A stretch of DNA of 64,000 nt from Sphingomonas sp. TZW2008 (GCF_002117915.1 NZ_BDJB01000007.1:124001-188000); one strand, 5' to 3'. Shown: positions 17,931 through 27,495, counted from the first letter of the stretch. Numbers and translations are program-made. Notes: generated by a model from the sequence alone, not told the origin.

Positions 17931-18544
17931 TGCCGAACCCGGAACAGAGCGCCCTGCAACTCATCCTTGCCTCGCAGTCGGCGTCGCGCCGCGCGATGCT
18001 CGAAGCGGCGGGCGTGCCGTTCGTCGCGCAGGCGCCGATGGTCGACGAGGATGCCGCCAAGGCGGCGCTCGGCGACGTCGCGCCGCGCGATCTGGCGGAT
18101 GCGCTCGCCGAGCTGAAGGCACTCAAGGTGTCGCAGCGCGCGCCGCAGGCGCTAGTGCTCGGATCGGACAGCCTCGCGGTGCTAGAGGACGGTACGATCC
18201 TGTCGAAACCGCGCGACCGGGAGGAAGCGGCGGCGCACCTCGCGATGATGTCGGGCAAGCGGCACGATCTCGTCAGCGCGGCGGTAATCGCCGAAGGCGG
18301 GCAGGCGGTGTGGCGCCACGTCGACAAGGCACGGATGATCGTGCGGCCGCTGTCGCCTGCCTTCATCGAAGCGTATCTCGACGCCGAATGGCCGGCGATC
18401 GCGGGCTGCGTCGGCTGCTATCGGATCGAGGGGCCGGGCGTGCAATTGTTCAGCCGCGTCGAGGGCAGCCAGTTCACGGTGCTCGGCATGCCGCTGCTGC
18501 CGCTGCTCGGCTATCTGCGCGAGCGGCAGGTACTGCTCGCCTGA
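17927..18544 (+). CDS. maf: Maf-like nucleoside triphosphate pyrophosphatase
   Basis: A 205-residue Maf/HAM1-fold enzyme that hydrolyses non-canonical or free NTPs to NMPs (dTTP/UTP or m7GTP pyrophosphatase classes). Signatures: LILASQSASRRAMLEAAGV, VDEDAAKAAL, VLGSDSLAVLEDGTILSKPRDREEAAAHLAMMSGKRHDLVSA and GCYRIEGPGVQLF. Two consecutive ATGs (17927, 17930); the first overlaps the preceding stop. Confidence 0.93.
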   Translation: MMPNPEQSALQLILASQSASRRAMLEAAGVPFVAQAPMVDEDAAKAALGDVAPRDLADALAELKALKVSQRAPQALVLGSDSLAVLEDGTILSKPRDREEAAAHLAMMSGKRHDLVSAAVIAEGGQAVWRHVDKARMIVRPLSPAFIEAYLDAEWPAIAGCVGCYRIEGPGVQLFSRVEGSQFTVLGMPLLPLLGYLRERQVLLA

Positions 18545-18574
18545 TCGGCGGACATCAGGAAAGGAAACGCGCCA

Positions 18575-19426
18575 GTGTCGGAGCCAACATCGCAGCCGCG
18601 TGGCGTCACCGCCGTCGACCGCCCCTATGCCGAGGTGATCGGCGATCCCGTCGCGCATTCGAAATCACCGCTGATCCACCGCTTCTGGCTGGAGAAGCTG
18701 GGGATCGACGCCGATTATCGCGCCACCCACGTCCTGCCCGCCGACCTGCCGGCCTATGTCGCGGCACGGCGCGCCGATCCAACGTGGCGCGGCTGCAACG
18801 TCACTATCCCGCACAAGATCGCGATGCTCGATCTGGTCGACGATCCGGGCGACGTGCGCGGATCGATCGGCGCGATGAACACGGTGGTGCGCGGGGAGCG
18901 GGGTGCGCTGTTCGGCACCAACACCGATGCCGCCGGCTTCTACGCGCCGATTGCTGACCTCGACCTTGCCGGCGCGCCGGTCGCGGTGATCGGCGCGGGG
19001 GGCGCGGCGCGCGCGATCCTCTTCGCGCTGGCGCGAATGAACGTGGGGCGCGTAACGATCCTCAACCGCTCGCCGTTGAAGGGCGCCGCGCTGCTCGGCC
19101 GCTTCGGCCTCAAGGGCGATGCGCTGCCGCTCGCCGCGCCGCTTCCCCCGGCGAAGCTGCTCGTCAACACCAGCGCGCTCGGCATGGCGGGCCAACCACC
19201 GCTCGATCTCGACCTGTCGCCGCTGCCGATCGGCGCGATCGTCTACGACATCGTTTACACCCCAATCGAAACGCCGCTGCTGCAGGCCGCCGACGCTTTG
19301 GGGTTCGAGACGATCGACGGGCTCGACATGCTCGTCGGCCAGGCCGCCGCGGCGTTCGAACTGTTCTTCGGCCAGCCCGCGCCGCGCCAGCACGACGACG
19401 AACTGCGCGAACGGCTGCTCGCCTGA
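18575..19426 (+). CDS. aroE: Shikimate dehydrogenase
   Basis: NADPH-dependent reduction of 3-dehydroshikimate in the aromatic amino-acid pathway. 283 residues: VIGDPVAHSKSPLIHRFWLEKLG (shikimate-binding SxS), NVTIPHKIAML with the catalytic Lys, TNTDAAGFYAPI, the Rossmann loop VIGAGGAARAILFAL, LVNTSALGM and GLDMLVGQAAAAFELFFG. The start is GTG with AGGAAAGGAAA upstream, 30 nt after maf. Confidence 0.96.
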   Translation: MSEPTSQPRGVTAVDRPYAEVIGDPVAHSKSPLIHRFWLEKLGIDADYRATHVLPADLPAYVAARRADPTWRGCNVTIPHKIAMLDLVDDPGDVRGSIGAMNTVVRGERGALFGTNTDAAGFYAPIADLDLAGAPVAVIGAGGAARAILFALARMNVGRVTILNRSPLKGAALLGRFGLKGDALPLAAPLPPAKLLVNTSALGMAGQPPLDLDLSPLPIGAIVYDIVYTPIETPLLQAADALGFETIDGLDMLVGQAAAAFELFFGQPAPRQHDDELRERLLA

Positions 19427-19454
19427 GCAAGCATTTGGAAAGGGAGACGCGACG

Positions 19455-20093
19455 ATGATCAAGCTGGGGCTCACCGGATCGATCGGCATGGGCAAGTCGA
19501 CCGTCGCCAAGATGTTCGCCGACGAAGGCGTGCCGGTCTTCGATGCCGACGCCGAAGTGCACAAGCTGCAGGGCCCCGCCGGCCGCGTCGTGGCGGCGAT
19601 CGAGGCGCGCTTTCCCGGCACCACCGGCGCGCAGGGCGTGAACCGCACTGCACTCGCCGAGGCGGTGCTCGGCGACGATGCGGCGATGAAGGCGCTCGAG
19701 GCGATCGTTCATCCCGCCGTCGGCGAGGAACGCGCCGCCTTTCTCGCGGAACATGCCGCCGCGCCGCTCGTCATATTCGATGTGCCTTTGCTTTTCGAAA
19801 CCGGCGGCCAGCGCGGGGTGGACAAGGTCGCCGTCGTCTCCGCCGATCCCGCCGTCCAGCGTGATCGCACGCTGCAGCGCCCGGGCATGACCGCCGCCAA
19901 GTTCGACGCGATCCTCGCGCGGCAGGTGCCGGATGCCGAGAAGCGCGCACGCGCCGATTACGTCATTCCCACCGACGTTTCGATGGAGGAGACGCGCGCC
20001 TACGTTCGCCGCGTCGTCGCGGATCTGGTCGGCGATGGAAGGGGCGCCGGATCGGCCGACCAGGCTTGCCTCGGTTCAAGCGAAGGCCGATAA
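19455..20093 (+). CDS. coaE: Dephospho-CoA kinase
   Basis: Last step of coenzyme A synthesis: phosphorylates the 3'-OH of dephospho-CoA. 212 residues; P-loop GLTGSIGMGKST at residues 5-16, FDADAEVHKL, IVHPAV, DVPLLFETGG. The ATG at 19455 follows AGGGAGA. About 20 C-terminal residues (after VADLVG) are low-complexity and not conserved. dnaQ follows within 8 nt. Confidence 0.95.
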   Translation: MIKLGLTGSIGMGKSTVAKMFADEGVPVFDADAEVHKLQGPAGRVVAAIEARFPGTTGAQGVNRTALAEAVLGDDAAMKALEAIVHPAVGEERAAFLAEHAAAPLVIFDVPLLFETGGQRGVDKVAVVSADPAVQRDRTLQRPGMTAAKFDAILARQVPDAEKRARADYVIPTDVSMEETRAYVRRVVADLVGDGRGAGSADQACLGSSEGR

Positions 20094-20100
20094 ACTCACG

Positions 20101-20787
20101 ATGCGCGAGATCGTCTTCGATACCGAAACCACCGGCTTTACCTTTGGCGAGGATCGCATGGTCGAGATCGGCTGCGTCGAACTCGTCAACCGCGTCGAGA
20201 CGGGGCGCACCTTTCACGCCTATTTCCATCCCGAGCGCACCATGCCGCCGGGCGCGCAGGCGATCCACGGGCTGAGCGACGCGTTCCTGTCGGACAAGCC
20301 GCTGTTCCACGCGCTGGCCGAGGAACTCGTCGCCTTCATCGGCGACGCGCCGCTCGTCGCGCACAATGCCTCGTTTGATTTCGGCTTTCTCAACGGCGAG
20401 CTCGGGCGCTGCGGCCGCGATCCGATCTGCATGACGCGGATGATCGATACGCTGGCGATCGCGAAGCAGCGTCATCCGGGCGCGAAACTGACGCTTGACG
20501 CCTTGTGCTCGCGTTTCGGCGTCGATCGCTCGCACCGCGTACTGCACGGCGCGCTGCTCGACGCGCAATTGCTGGCGCAGGTTTATGTCGAGCTGATGGG
20601 CGGGCGGCAGATTGGGCTGTCGCTCGTCAGCGACCTTGTCGCCGACGCGCAACCCGCCACCGTCGCTGCGCCGCGCATCGCGCGCCCGGCGCGCCATTTC
20701 GCGCCCAGTGACGCGGAACTTGCGGCGCATGCCGCGTTCCTGACGCGGGTCAAGAATCCGATCTGGGGGGCCGCGGCGTCCGGTTGA
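20101..20787 (+). CDS. dnaQ: DNA polymerase III epsilon subunit (3'-5' proofreading exonuclease)
   Basis: A 228-residue DEDDh exonuclease that proofreads for the replicative polymerase. ExoI is IVFDTETTGF (Asp7, Glu9); ExoII is LVAHNASFDFGFLN; ExoIII is HGALLDAQLLAQVY with the catalytic His and Asp. The C-terminal tail (ARPARHFAPSDAELAAHAAFLTRV) matches the alpha-subunit-binding tail of alphaproteobacterial epsilon. Its place in the maf-aroE-coaE-dnaQ run near the origin is conserved in related bacteria. Confidence 0.95.
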   Translation: MREIVFDTETTGFTFGEDRMVEIGCVELVNRVETGRTFHAYFHPERTMPPGAQAIHGLSDAFLSDKPLFHALAEELVAFIGDAPLVAHNASFDFGFLNGELGRCGRDPICMTRMIDTLAIAKQRHPGAKLTLDALCSRFGVDRSHRVLHGALLDAQLLAQVYVELMGGRQIGLSLVSDLVADAQPATVAAPRIARPARHFAPSDAELAAHAAFLTRVKNPIWGAAASG

Positions 20788-20838
20788 CGCCCAACGCTCC
20801 GGCGCGAGAACGCCGGGCCATTGAATGGAGAAAAGTCG

Positions 20839-21423
20839 ATGGATATCCGCATCTCTGGACACCAGGTCGAGACGGGCGATGCGCTCAAGGATCATGTCGA
20901 CACCCGGTTGCAGGGTATCGCCGATAAGTATTTCAGCCGCGCGATCTCTGCGCAGGTGACGTTCGGCAAGGGCCCGCACGACAACGGCTTCGGCTGCGAC
21001 ATCGTCGTCCACGTGATGCAGGGGCTGGTGTTGAAGGGCCGGCACGAGGCGCAGGATGCGCATCTCGCGTTCGACGGCGCGGCGGAGAAGATCGAGAAGC
21101 AGCTGCGCCGCTACATGCGCCGACTGAAGGACCGCAACGCGGGCGAGGCGCAGGCGCTGGCCGAGAGCGTCGCCTACGACAATGCCGGCTACACGCTGTT
21201 CGCCGAGCCGACCGAGGAGGACGAGGCGGGCGACGCGCCGCTGATCGTCGCCGAGACGCGCGTCGACGTGCCCGATGCCAGCGTGTCCGACGCGGTGATG
21301 ATGCTCGATCTGCGCAACACCGCGGCGCTCTTGTTCAAGAACTCGGGGACGGGCGCGTACAACATGGTCTATCGGCGCGGCGACGGAACGATCGGATGGG
21401 TCGAACCGCAGCGCGCGGGATGA
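20839..21423 (+). CDS. hpf: Long-form ribosome hibernation promoting factor
   Basis: A 194-residue protein that dimerises and inactivates 70S ribosomes in stationary phase. N-terminal S30AE domain (MDIRISGHQVETGDALKDHVDTRLQGI...) and a C-terminal dimerisation domain (ETRVDVPDASVSDAVMMLDLRNTAALLFKNSGTGAYNMVYRRGDGTIGWVEP), the long-form architecture. GGAG lies 8 nt before the ATG. Followed after 13 nt by ptsN, as in rpoN-type operons, although rpoN is absent here. Confidence 0.95.
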   Translation: MDIRISGHQVETGDALKDHVDTRLQGIADKYFSRAISAQVTFGKGPHDNGFGCDIVVHVMQGLVLKGRHEAQDAHLAFDGAAEKIEKQLRRYMRRLKDRNAGEAQALAESVAYDNAGYTLFAEPTEEDEAGDAPLIVAETRVDVPDASVSDAVMMLDLRNTAALLFKNSGTGAYNMVYRRGDGTIGWVEPQRAG

Positions 21424-21436
21424 TTATCGAAGCATC

Positions 21437-21916
21437 ATGTCCAATGATTTGAGTGATCTGCTCCACCCCGACCTCGTTGTCGTCGGGGTGGCGGCAACCA
21501 GCAAGAAGACGCTGTTCCAGCAACTTGGCTCGATCGTCGCGCCGGCCATCGAGGGCGAAGCGTCCGCCATCACCGCGGCGCTTGCCGAGCGCGAGAAGCT
21601 CGGCTCGACCGGTTTCGGCGGCGGCGTGGCGATCCCCCATGCGCGGATTGCCGATCTGCCACGGATCATCGTCGGCGTGGCGCGGCTCGCGCAGCCGATC
21701 GACTTCCAGGCGGTCGACGACATGCCGGTCGATATCGTGGTGATGATGCTGTCACCGCCCGATGCCGGTGCGGAGCATCTGAAGGCGCTCGCCCGCGTCT
21801 CGCGCCGTTTCCGCGACCGCGCGTTCGTCGCTAAGCTGCGCGGTGCGGGGTCGCGTGACGCGCTCTACGCGCTGCTCACGGCGGACGATGGGAGCCACGC
21901 GCGTGACGCGGCCTGA
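21437..21916 (+). CDS. ptsN: Nitrogen-type PTS enzyme IIA
   Basis: A 159-residue EIIA-Ntr, a phosphocarrier with regulatory roles in potassium and nitrogen/carbon balance. The phosphorylated His is His68 in GFGGGVAIPHARI. Other family segments: LHPDLVVVGVAATSKKTLFQQLGSIVA and MLSPPDAGAEHLKALARVSRRFRD. glnD at 60863-63610 may be functionally related via nitrogen signalling. The 3' end overlaps the thioesterase gene by 14 nt. Confidence 0.94.
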   Translation: MSNDLSDLLHPDLVVVGVAATSKKTLFQQLGSIVAPAIEGEASAITAALAEREKLGSTGFGGGVAIPHARIADLPRIIVGVARLAQPIDFQAVDDMPVDIVVMMLSPPDAGAEHLKALARVSRRFRDRAFVAKLRGAGSRDALYALLTADDGSHARDAA

Positions 21917-22358
21917 AGGTGCCGAGGCACATCATCGTGCGCTCGAATCGCTCTATGCCGCCGCGCCGATCAACGCGCTGTTCGCCTCGCGCCTCGAGAT
22001 CCCCGAACCCGGCGTCGCGCGCATCCGGTTCGACGTCGTGCCCGATCACTTTCACGCCGCGGGCGCGGCGCACGGCACCGCCTATTTCAAGATGCTCGAC
22101 GATGCCGCCTTTTACGCGTGCAACAGCCTCATCACCGATCGCTTCCTGCTGACGACGCAGTTCAACCTGCTGCTGACGCGCCCGCTCGCCGCCGGCCCGG
22201 TGGTGGCGGAGGGGCGCTGGGTCAGCGGGCAGCGGCGCGTCTTTGTCGGCGATGCGCGGCTGATCGCGGCGGATGGCGAGGAGGTCGCGCGGGGTACCGG
22301 CACCTTCATGCGCAGCCGCATCGCGCTGGCCGGCTTGCCGGGATATCGTATCGGCTGA
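21903..22358 (+). CDS. PaaI-type hotdog-fold thioesterase
   Basis: A 151-residue single hotdog domain: FDVVPDHFHAAGAAHGTAYFKMLDDAAFYACNS, then QFNLLLTRPLAAGPVVAEGRWVSGQRRVFVGDARLIAADGEEVARGTGTFM, a typical acyl-CoA thioesterase layout with the acidic residue in the long helix. The substrate is unknown. GTG start overlapping ptsN. Stop overlaps the next gene by one nucleotide (TGATG). Confidence 0.85.
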   Translation: MTRPEGAEAHHRALESLYAAAPINALFASRLEIPEPGVARIRFDVVPDHFHAAGAAHGTAYFKMLDDAAFYACNSLITDRFLLTTQFNLLLTRPLAAGPVVAEGRWVSGQRRVFVGDARLIAADGEEVARGTGTFMRSRIALAGLPGYRIG

Positions 22359-22684
22359 TGGCGCGGCTGCCGACGCACCTGCTCGTCTCCGCGCTGCTGC
22401 GCCGGGTCAACGATGCCGGCGGATTCGCGGTCGTGCGCGCGCGGGGCGACGCCGATTCGGGCGGCATTTTGGTTCTGCTCGAGCGCGAGGACCGGCTGGT
22501 CGAGCGGATGATTGACATCGATGGCCACGATGCGCTGGTCCCCGCGGGATTCGCCGGCGGGGCGTCGGAATCGCCGGACGAATATTGGCAGCGACGCCGC
22601 GTGCGCGATCCAGATCTGTGGGTGGTTGCTCTGGACATCGCGGACGGCGAACGGTTCGCCGCTGAAACGATCTGCATTAATTGA
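22358..22684 (+). CDS. DUF1491 family protein
   Basis: A 108-residue protein of unknown function. MARLPTHLLVSALLRRVNDAGGFAVVRARGDADSGGILVLLERED is the family signature; EYWQRRRVRDPDLWVVALDIADGERF closes it. Predicted cytoplasmic, no signal peptide. Translationally coupled to the thioesterase. Confidence 0.8.
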   Translation: MARLPTHLLVSALLRRVNDAGGFAVVRARGDADSGGILVLLEREDRLVERMIDIDGHDALVPAGFAGGASESPDEYWQRRRVRDPDLWVVALDIADGERFAAETICIN

Positions 22685-22847
22685 CTCGAAACCGTCACTG
22701 AACGAGCAGCCTGGTTATTGCTTTTTGGCGTTGTGCTGCACGGGTGCGATCCGTTCGGTGACGCAGTCGGGGGGGCTCCCGGGCGATCGATGTTCGCAGG
22801 CGAACGGCTGATCGTGTCCGCGTAACCACCGCATTTGATAGTGTACG

Positions 22848-23456
22848 ATGGCTTTCTTCTCGCAGGCCGCGATCGCCGTGGCCATGACGATGACATTTCT
22901 TGGGCTGGGTGCGCAGAGCGCACCGTCTATGGCTGCCGAGGTCGAGCAGACGACGCTCCCCCAGCCTGTCACGACCGGGATCGTGACCACCGCCACGACG
23001 GCGGATGCTGTGAATGATGAACTCGCGACCGGTGATACGGTTGCATATCCGACGCTTGCGGCCGCGGTCGCCGCGCAGACGACGCATGACGGCGACGATC
23101 AGGCGACCGAATGCCTGGCCGGCGCGATCTTCTACGAGGCGAAGGGCGAGCCGCTGTCGGGCCAACTCGCTGTCGCCGACGTGATCCTAAACCGCGCCAA
23201 GTCGGGCCGCTTCCCCGAAGACGTCTGTCAGGTCGTCACGCAGCGCGGCCAGTTCAGCTTCGTTCGCGGCGGGCGCATCCCCTCGATCGACGAGGACAAT
23301 CGCTATTATCGCACCGCCGTCGCGGTGGCGAAGGTCGCGCTCGCTAACGCCTGGGAAGGCGAAGCGGACCGTGCGTTGTATTTCAACCGTGGCCGTGCGC
23401 CGGCGGCAGGGCTGCGCAAGGTCGCGTCGATCGGCAATCACGTCTTCTGGCGCTGA
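22848..23456 (+). CDS. SleB-type cell-wall hydrolase
   Basis: A 202-residue exported protein with the Hydrolase_2 (SleB/CwlJ) domain: ATECLAGAIFYEAKGEPLSGQLAVADVILNRAKSGRFPEDVCQVVTQRGQFSFV, with the conserved Glu of FYEA as likely catalytic acid, ending GNHVFWR. N-terminal hydrophobic segment MAFFSQAAIAVAMTMTFLGLGAQSAPSMAA is a signal peptide or anchor. In non-sporing proteobacteria relatives act in peptidoglycan remodelling. Single gene. Confidence 0.88.
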   Translation: MAFFSQAAIAVAMTMTFLGLGAQSAPSMAAEVEQTTLPQPVTTGIVTTATTADAVNDELATGDTVAYPTLAAAVAAQTTHDGDDQATECLAGAIFYEAKGEPLSGQLAVADVILNRAKSGRFPEDVCQVVTQRGQFSFVRGGRIPSIDEDNRYYRTAVAVAKVALANAWEGEADRALYFNRGRAPAAGLRKVASIGNHVFWR

Positions 23457-23513
23457 ACGATCCGGCATCGATCGCCGCTTTTCATCGTTCCCTTCCTGTT
23501 CTAACTGTCGGGC

Positions 23514-24005
23514 GTGCTGACGACGCCTGAACCCTGCCTCGACGATCCATCGTCGCCGCTGTGCGCGGCGGACGTCGCGCGCGGGGTGACGCGGCTGCTG
23601 CTGCGGCACGATCTGGTGGCGATGGCGGAGGTACCGCTCGAGGGCGGGCGGCGCGTCGATCTGATGGCGATCGACGGGCGCGGGCAGATCACGATCGTCG
23701 AGATCAAGGTGTCACGCGCCGATCTGCTCGGCGACGGCAAGTGGCAGGATTACCTGCCGCATTGCGACCGGTTCTTCTGGGCGGTGCCAGCCGGGTTCGA
23801 TCACGCTCCGATCGCGGGCGACGCCTTCCTTCCCGAGCGAACCGGGCTGATCGTCGCCGATCGCTACGATGCGGCGGTGGTGCGCGAAGCGCGGACCGAC
23901 CCGATGAACACGCACGCGCGCAAGAAATGCACGCTGGCCTTTGCGCGGCGCGCCGCACGGCGGCTCGTCGCGCTGGCCGATCCTGAAGCGGCGCAGGCGT
24001 GGTAG
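23514..24005 (+). CDS. mmcB: MmcB family DNA-repair protein
   Basis: A 163-residue PD-(D/E)XK-type nuclease-fold protein. VPLEGGRRVDLMAIDGRGQITIVEIKVSRADLLGDGKWQDYLPHCDRFFWAVP contains the D...E-x-K active-site pattern (DLMAID, EIKV). In Caulobacter MmcB contributes to mitomycin C resistance and damage-induced mutagenesis. The start is GTG at 23514. Convergent with the ScfR gene, 20 bp between stops. Confidence 0.88.
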   Translation: MLTTPEPCLDDPSSPLCAADVARGVTRLLLRHDLVAMAEVPLEGGRRVDLMAIDGRGQITIVEIKVSRADLLGDGKWQDYLPHCDRFFWAVPAGFDHAPIAGDAFLPERTGLIVADRYDAAVVREARTDPMNTHARKKCTLAFARRAARRLVALADPEAAQAW

Positions 24006-24025
24006 TGCCCGCCGCCCCGTCCCCG

Positions 24026-25384
24026 CTACAGCACGCGGTACGGCACGATCCGCCTGACGCCGGGCTCCACCGCGATCGGGCGGTCGGTGGGGGGAAAGGC
24101 GCGCTGGTCGCACTCGATGCGCGGGCACAGGCGGCACGATATGCCGATCGGCGTCGGGCGGCTCGTCCGGTCGACGGCGTCGGCGTAGACGAAGTCGGCG
24201 GCGTGCGTCGCCTCGCACCCGAGCACGACGGCGTAGCGGCGCGCGAGCCGATCGAACCGCCCCGACGATTTCACCAGCCCCTTCGCCATCGAGACGTAGC
24301 GGACGCCGTCGGGCGTTTCCGCATGCTGCACCAGGATGCGATCGGGCACCGCAACCGCCTCGTGCACGTGCCACAGCGGGCACGCGCCGCCGAAGCGCGC
24401 GAACTGTAGCCGCGTCGCCGAGTGCCGCTTGGTGATGTTCCCCGCCATGTCGACGCGGCAGAAATAGAACGGCACGCCCTCCACGCCCTGCCGCTGCAGC
24501 GTCGACAGGCGGTGGCACGCTTGTTCGAAGCTGACGTTGAAGCGTCGCGTCAGCCGATCGATGTCGTGCCGCAACCTCCGCGCTTCGGCGCGGAATCTGG
24601 AATAGGGCATGACAAGCGCGCCCGCGGCGTAGTTCGCGAGACCTACGGCGAGCAGCCTACGTGCCTCGTTGCCGGGCAGATCGGCGGCCGCGACGATCCC
24701 TTCGATCATCCCCGCGAACGCCGTCGCCGCCAGTCGGTGCGCGACCAGGAAGCGCTGCGTTTCGGGGGAGAGCGCGCCGTTGATCGTCAGCCGCACGCCG
24801 TCGAAGCGCGACAGCGGCGCATCCTCGTCATGGTCGCTCGCGACGACGATGCCGTGATCGGACAGTGCGCGCGCGAGGCTGGCGGCGCGCTCCGCCAGAT
24901 CCTCTGCCGCGCGGTCGAGCGGGTCGATGTAGTTGCCCGCCTCATGGAACCAGTCGCGCACCGCCTCCCATGGCAGCCGCGCGCCGCTGCCCGCGACGAG
25001 CGACTCTTCCGCCAGCGCCAGCCGGTCCTCTGCCGCGCGCTTCGCCGCCTGCAGCGCGATCAGGCGGTCGGCGACCCCCGGCTGGGCTTCCGCCAGCTTC
25101 ACCGCGTCGATCGCGTCGAAGCCCGCCAGCGCGCGATCCGCCAGCGCGTCGGTCAGCGCGGTCAGCCGCCGGGCGGGCGCCTCGCCCTCGATCACCGCCA
25201 GCGCCTGCGGATAATGGCGCGCCAGCGCGGCCGTCACCGCCGCGGTCAGTGGTCGCTCGTCGCTCTCCAGCTGGGATAAGTAGCTCACCGACAGGCCAAG
25301 CTTCGTCGCCATCGCGCGCTGGTTCATGCCGGCGGCGAGGCGCAACGCTCGCAATTGCGAACCGGCGTAAAGACGGGCAGCCAT
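24026..25384 (-). CDS. ScfR/PccR-type short-chain fatty acyl-CoA regulator (XRE family)
   Basis: A 452-residue transcriptional regulator. Residues about 1-60 are an XRE helix-turn-helix ([41 protein letters not shown]). A central IrrE-like segment ([16 protein letters not shown], where the metalloprotease HExxH is not kept) and a C-terminal DUF2083-type domain ([46 protein letters not shown]) follow. This is the RamB/PccR architecture. In Rhodobacter sphaeroides PccR controls propionyl-CoA carboxylase. Here the gene faces pccB with 101 bp between, so it very likely regulates that operon and itself. Confidence 0.9.
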   Translation of the reverse strand: MAARLYAGSQLRALRLAAGMNQRAMATKLGLSVSYLSQLESDERPLTAAVTAALARHYPQALAVIEGEAPARRLTALTDALADRALAGFDAIDAVKLAEAQPGVADRLIALQAAKRAAEDRLALAEESLVAGSGARLPWEAVRDWFHEAGNYIDPLDRAAEDLAERAASLARALSDHGIVVASDHDEDAPLSRFDGVRLTINGALSPETQRFLVAHRLAATAFAGMIEGIVAAADLPGNEARRLLAVGLANYAAGALVMPYSRFRAEARRLRHDIDRLTRRFNVSFEQACHRLSTLQRQGVEGVPFYFCRVDMAGNITKRHSATRLQFARFGGACPLWHVHEAVAVPDRILVQHAETPDGVRYVSMAKGLVKSSGRFDRLARRYAVVLGCEATHAADFVYADAVDRTSRPTPIGISCRLCPRIECDQRAFPPTDRPIAVEPGVRRIVPYRVL

Positions 25385-25395
25385 GCCCCGGCCTA

Positions 25396-25440
25396 TTTCG
25401 CAGAGCTTCCATTCGCAAGTTCGCAACTTCACATTTGCGT
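25396..25440. promoter_or_regulatory. Candidate ScfR operator: repeated TTCGCA half-sites
   Basis: Four similar elements lie within 44 bp between the regulator and pccB: TTCGCAG at 25397, TTCGCAA at 25412, TTCGCAA at 25420 and TTTGCGT at 25434. The middle two are separated by one base. They resemble the TTTGCAAA-like elements I recall for PccR. Such repeats do not occur by eye elsewhere in the flanks, and the divergent promoters must lie here. Confidence 0.55.
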
Positions 25441-25485
25441 CATGCGGCCCCGCGGCGCAGACAGCACCACCGTCAGGAGAGATGC

Positions 25486-27012
25486 ATGTCGTCGACGATC
25501 GAGGAACTGGAACGCAAGCGCGCCGCCGCGCGGCTGGGCGGCGGGCAGAAGCGCATCGATGCGCAGCACGCCAAGGGCAAGCTGACCGCGCGCGAGCGGC
25601 TCGACGTGCTGCTCGACGAAGGATCGTTCGAGGAACTCGACATGTTCGTCGAGCATAATTGCGTCGATTTCGGCATGCCCGATCAGGTCTATCCGGGCGA
25701 CGGCGTTGTCACCGGATCGGGCACGATCAACGGCCGTCTCGTGTTTGTCTTCAGCCAGGATTTCACCGTGTTCGGCGGCTCGCTGTCCGAACGTCACGCG
25801 CAGAAGATCTGCAAGGTGATGGACATGGCGATGAAAGTCGGCGCGCCCGTGATCGGCCTCAACGATTCGGGCGGCGCACGCATCCAGGAAGGCGTAGCGT
25901 CGCTCGGCGGCTATGCCGAGGTGTTCCAGCGCAACGTCCTCGCCTCGGGCGTGGTGCCGCAATTGAGCCTCATCATGGGCCCGTGCGCGGGCGGCGCGGT
26001 CTATTCGCCGGCGATGACTGACTTCATCTTCATGGTGAAAGATTCCTCCTACATGTTCGTCACCGGCCCCGACGTGGTGAAGACGGTGACCAACGAGGTG
26101 GTGACGCAGGAGGCGCTCGGCGGCGCGGTGACGCATACCACCAAGACGAGCGTCGCCGACGTCGCGTTCGAGGATGATATCGAGGCGCTGCTCGCCGCGC
26201 GCGACTTCATCGATTTCCTGCCAGAATCGAACCGCTCGCCGGTGCCCGAGCGGCCCACCGCGGACGCGTGGGACAGGCTCGAGCCGAGCCTCGACACGCT
26301 GATTCCGCCGTCCGCCAACCAGCCGTACGACATGCACGAGCTAATCCGGAAAGTGTGTGACGAGGGCGATTTCTTCGAGATCCAGCCGGCGCACGCGGCG
26401 AACGTCATCTGCGGCTTCGGCCGGATCGAGGGCAAGACGATCGGCGTCGTCGCCAACCAGCCGATGGTGCTGGCGGGCGTGCTCGACATCAATTCGTCGA
26501 AGAAGGCGGCGCGTTTCGTGCGCTTCTGCGACGCGTTCGACATTCCGATCGTGACCTTCGTCGACGTGCCGGGCTTCCTGCCGGGCACTGCCCAAGAACA
26601 TAACGGCATCATCAAGCACGGCGCGAAGCTGCTGTTCGCTTATGCCGAGGCGACCGTGCCCAAGATCACCGTCATCACGCGCAAGGCCTATGGCGGCGCG
26701 TACGACGTGATGGCCTCCAAGCACCTGCGCGGCGACCTGAACTACGCCTGGCCGACCGCCGAGATCGCGGTGATGGGCGCGAAGGGTGCGGTGGAGATCA
26801 TCTTCCGCGGGCTGAACGAGGAAGGCATCGCCGAGAAGACGCGCGAGTATGAAGCGCGCTTCGCCAACCCGTTCGTCGCCGCGTCGAAGGGCTTCATCGA
26901 TGAGGTGATCCAGCCGCACTCCACCCGCCGCCGGATCGCGCTGGGGCTACGCAAGCTCAAGAACAAGAGCCTCGAGAACCCGTGGAAGAAGCATGACAAC
27001 ATCCCGCTGTGA
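25486..27012 (+). CDS. pccB: Propionyl-CoA carboxylase beta subunit (carboxyltransferase)
   Basis: A 508-residue carboxyltransferase that moves CO2 from carboxybiotin to propionyl-CoA, giving methylmalonyl-CoA. Signatures: [40 protein letters not shown], acyl-CoA-binding [42 protein letters not shown], and the second half [60 protein letters not shown] precedes the ATG by 5 nt. First gene of the operon controlled by the divergent regulator; partner pccA is at the end of the same run. Confidence 0.96.
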   Translation: MSSTIEELERKRAAARLGGGQKRIDAQHAKGKLTARERLDVLLDEGSFEELDMFVEHNCVDFGMPDQVYPGDGVVTGSGTINGRLVFVFSQDFTVFGGSLSERHAQKICKVMDMAMKVGAPVIGLNDSGGARIQEGVASLGGYAEVFQRNVLASGVVPQLSLIMGPCAGGAVYSPAMTDFIFMVKDSSYMFVTGPDVVKTVTNEVVTQEALGGAVTHTTKTSVADVAFEDDIEALLAARDFIDFLPESNRSPVPERPTADAWDRLEPSLDTLIPPSANQPYDMHELIRKVCDEGDFFEIQPAHAANVICGFGRIEGKTIGVVANQPMVLAGVLDINSSKKAARFVRFCDAFDIPIVTFVDVPGFLPGTAQEHNGIIKHGAKLLFAYAEATVPKITVITRKAYGGAYDVMASKHLRGDLNYAWPTAEIAVMGAKGAVEIIFRGLNEEGIAEKTREYEARFANPFVAASKGFIDEVIQPHSTRRRIALGLRKLKNKSLENPWKKHDNIPL

Positions 27013-27053
27013 GCGGCGGTATGGTCTGTTCGAAACAATGAATGAGGGCTGAG

Positions 27054-27473
27054 ATGAACCTTGGTCGCCTGAACCATGTCGGCGTCGCGACGCCGTCGAT
27101 CGAGAAGTCGGTCGAAACGTACCGCACGTTGCTCGGCGCGGATGCGATCGGCGAGCCGTTCGACCTGCCGGCGCAGGGCGTGACGGTGTGCTTCGTCGAT
27201 GCGCCCAACACGCAGATCGAGCTGATCGAGCCGTATGACGCGAACTCGCCGATCGCCGGCTTCCTCAAGAAGAACCCGGCGGGCGGGCAGCATCACGTGT
27301 GTTTCGAGGTGCCCAACATCGACGCCGCGGTGGCGCATCTCAAGGCGAACGGCGCGACGGTGCTGGGCGAGCCGCGCATCGGCGCGCACGGTACGCCGAT
27401 CATCTTCGTCCACCCCAAGGATTTCGGCGGCATGCTCGTCGAGCTGATGGAAGAGCCCAAGCAGGCGCATTGA
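27054..27473 (+). CDS. mce: Methylmalonyl-CoA epimerase
   Basis: A 139-residue vicinal-oxygen-chelate enzyme interconverting (S)- and (R)-methylmalonyl-CoA. Metal-binding and catalytic segments: LNHVGVATPSIEKSVETYRTLLG, IELIEPYDANSPIAGFLKKNPAGGQHHVCFEVPNID, GAHGTPIIFVHPKDFGGMLVELMEE. The ATG at 27054 has GAGGGCTGAG upstream; an in-frame ATG at 27042 lacks one. Confidence 0.95.
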   Translation: MNLGRLNHVGVATPSIEKSVETYRTLLGADAIGEPFDLPAQGVTVCFVDAPNTQIELIEPYDANSPIAGFLKKNPAGGQHHVCFEVPNIDAAVAHLKANGATVLGEPRIGAHGTPIIFVHPKDFGGMLVELMEEPKQAH

Positions 27474-27495
27474 ACACGATAAAAGGAGAGCGGGA

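Noticed and set aside
22715..22834. Possible 39-residue minus-strand peptide beginning MRWLRG
   Set aside because: No ribosome-binding site, and it lies in the promoter region of the SleB-type gene. Could be tested by conservation.
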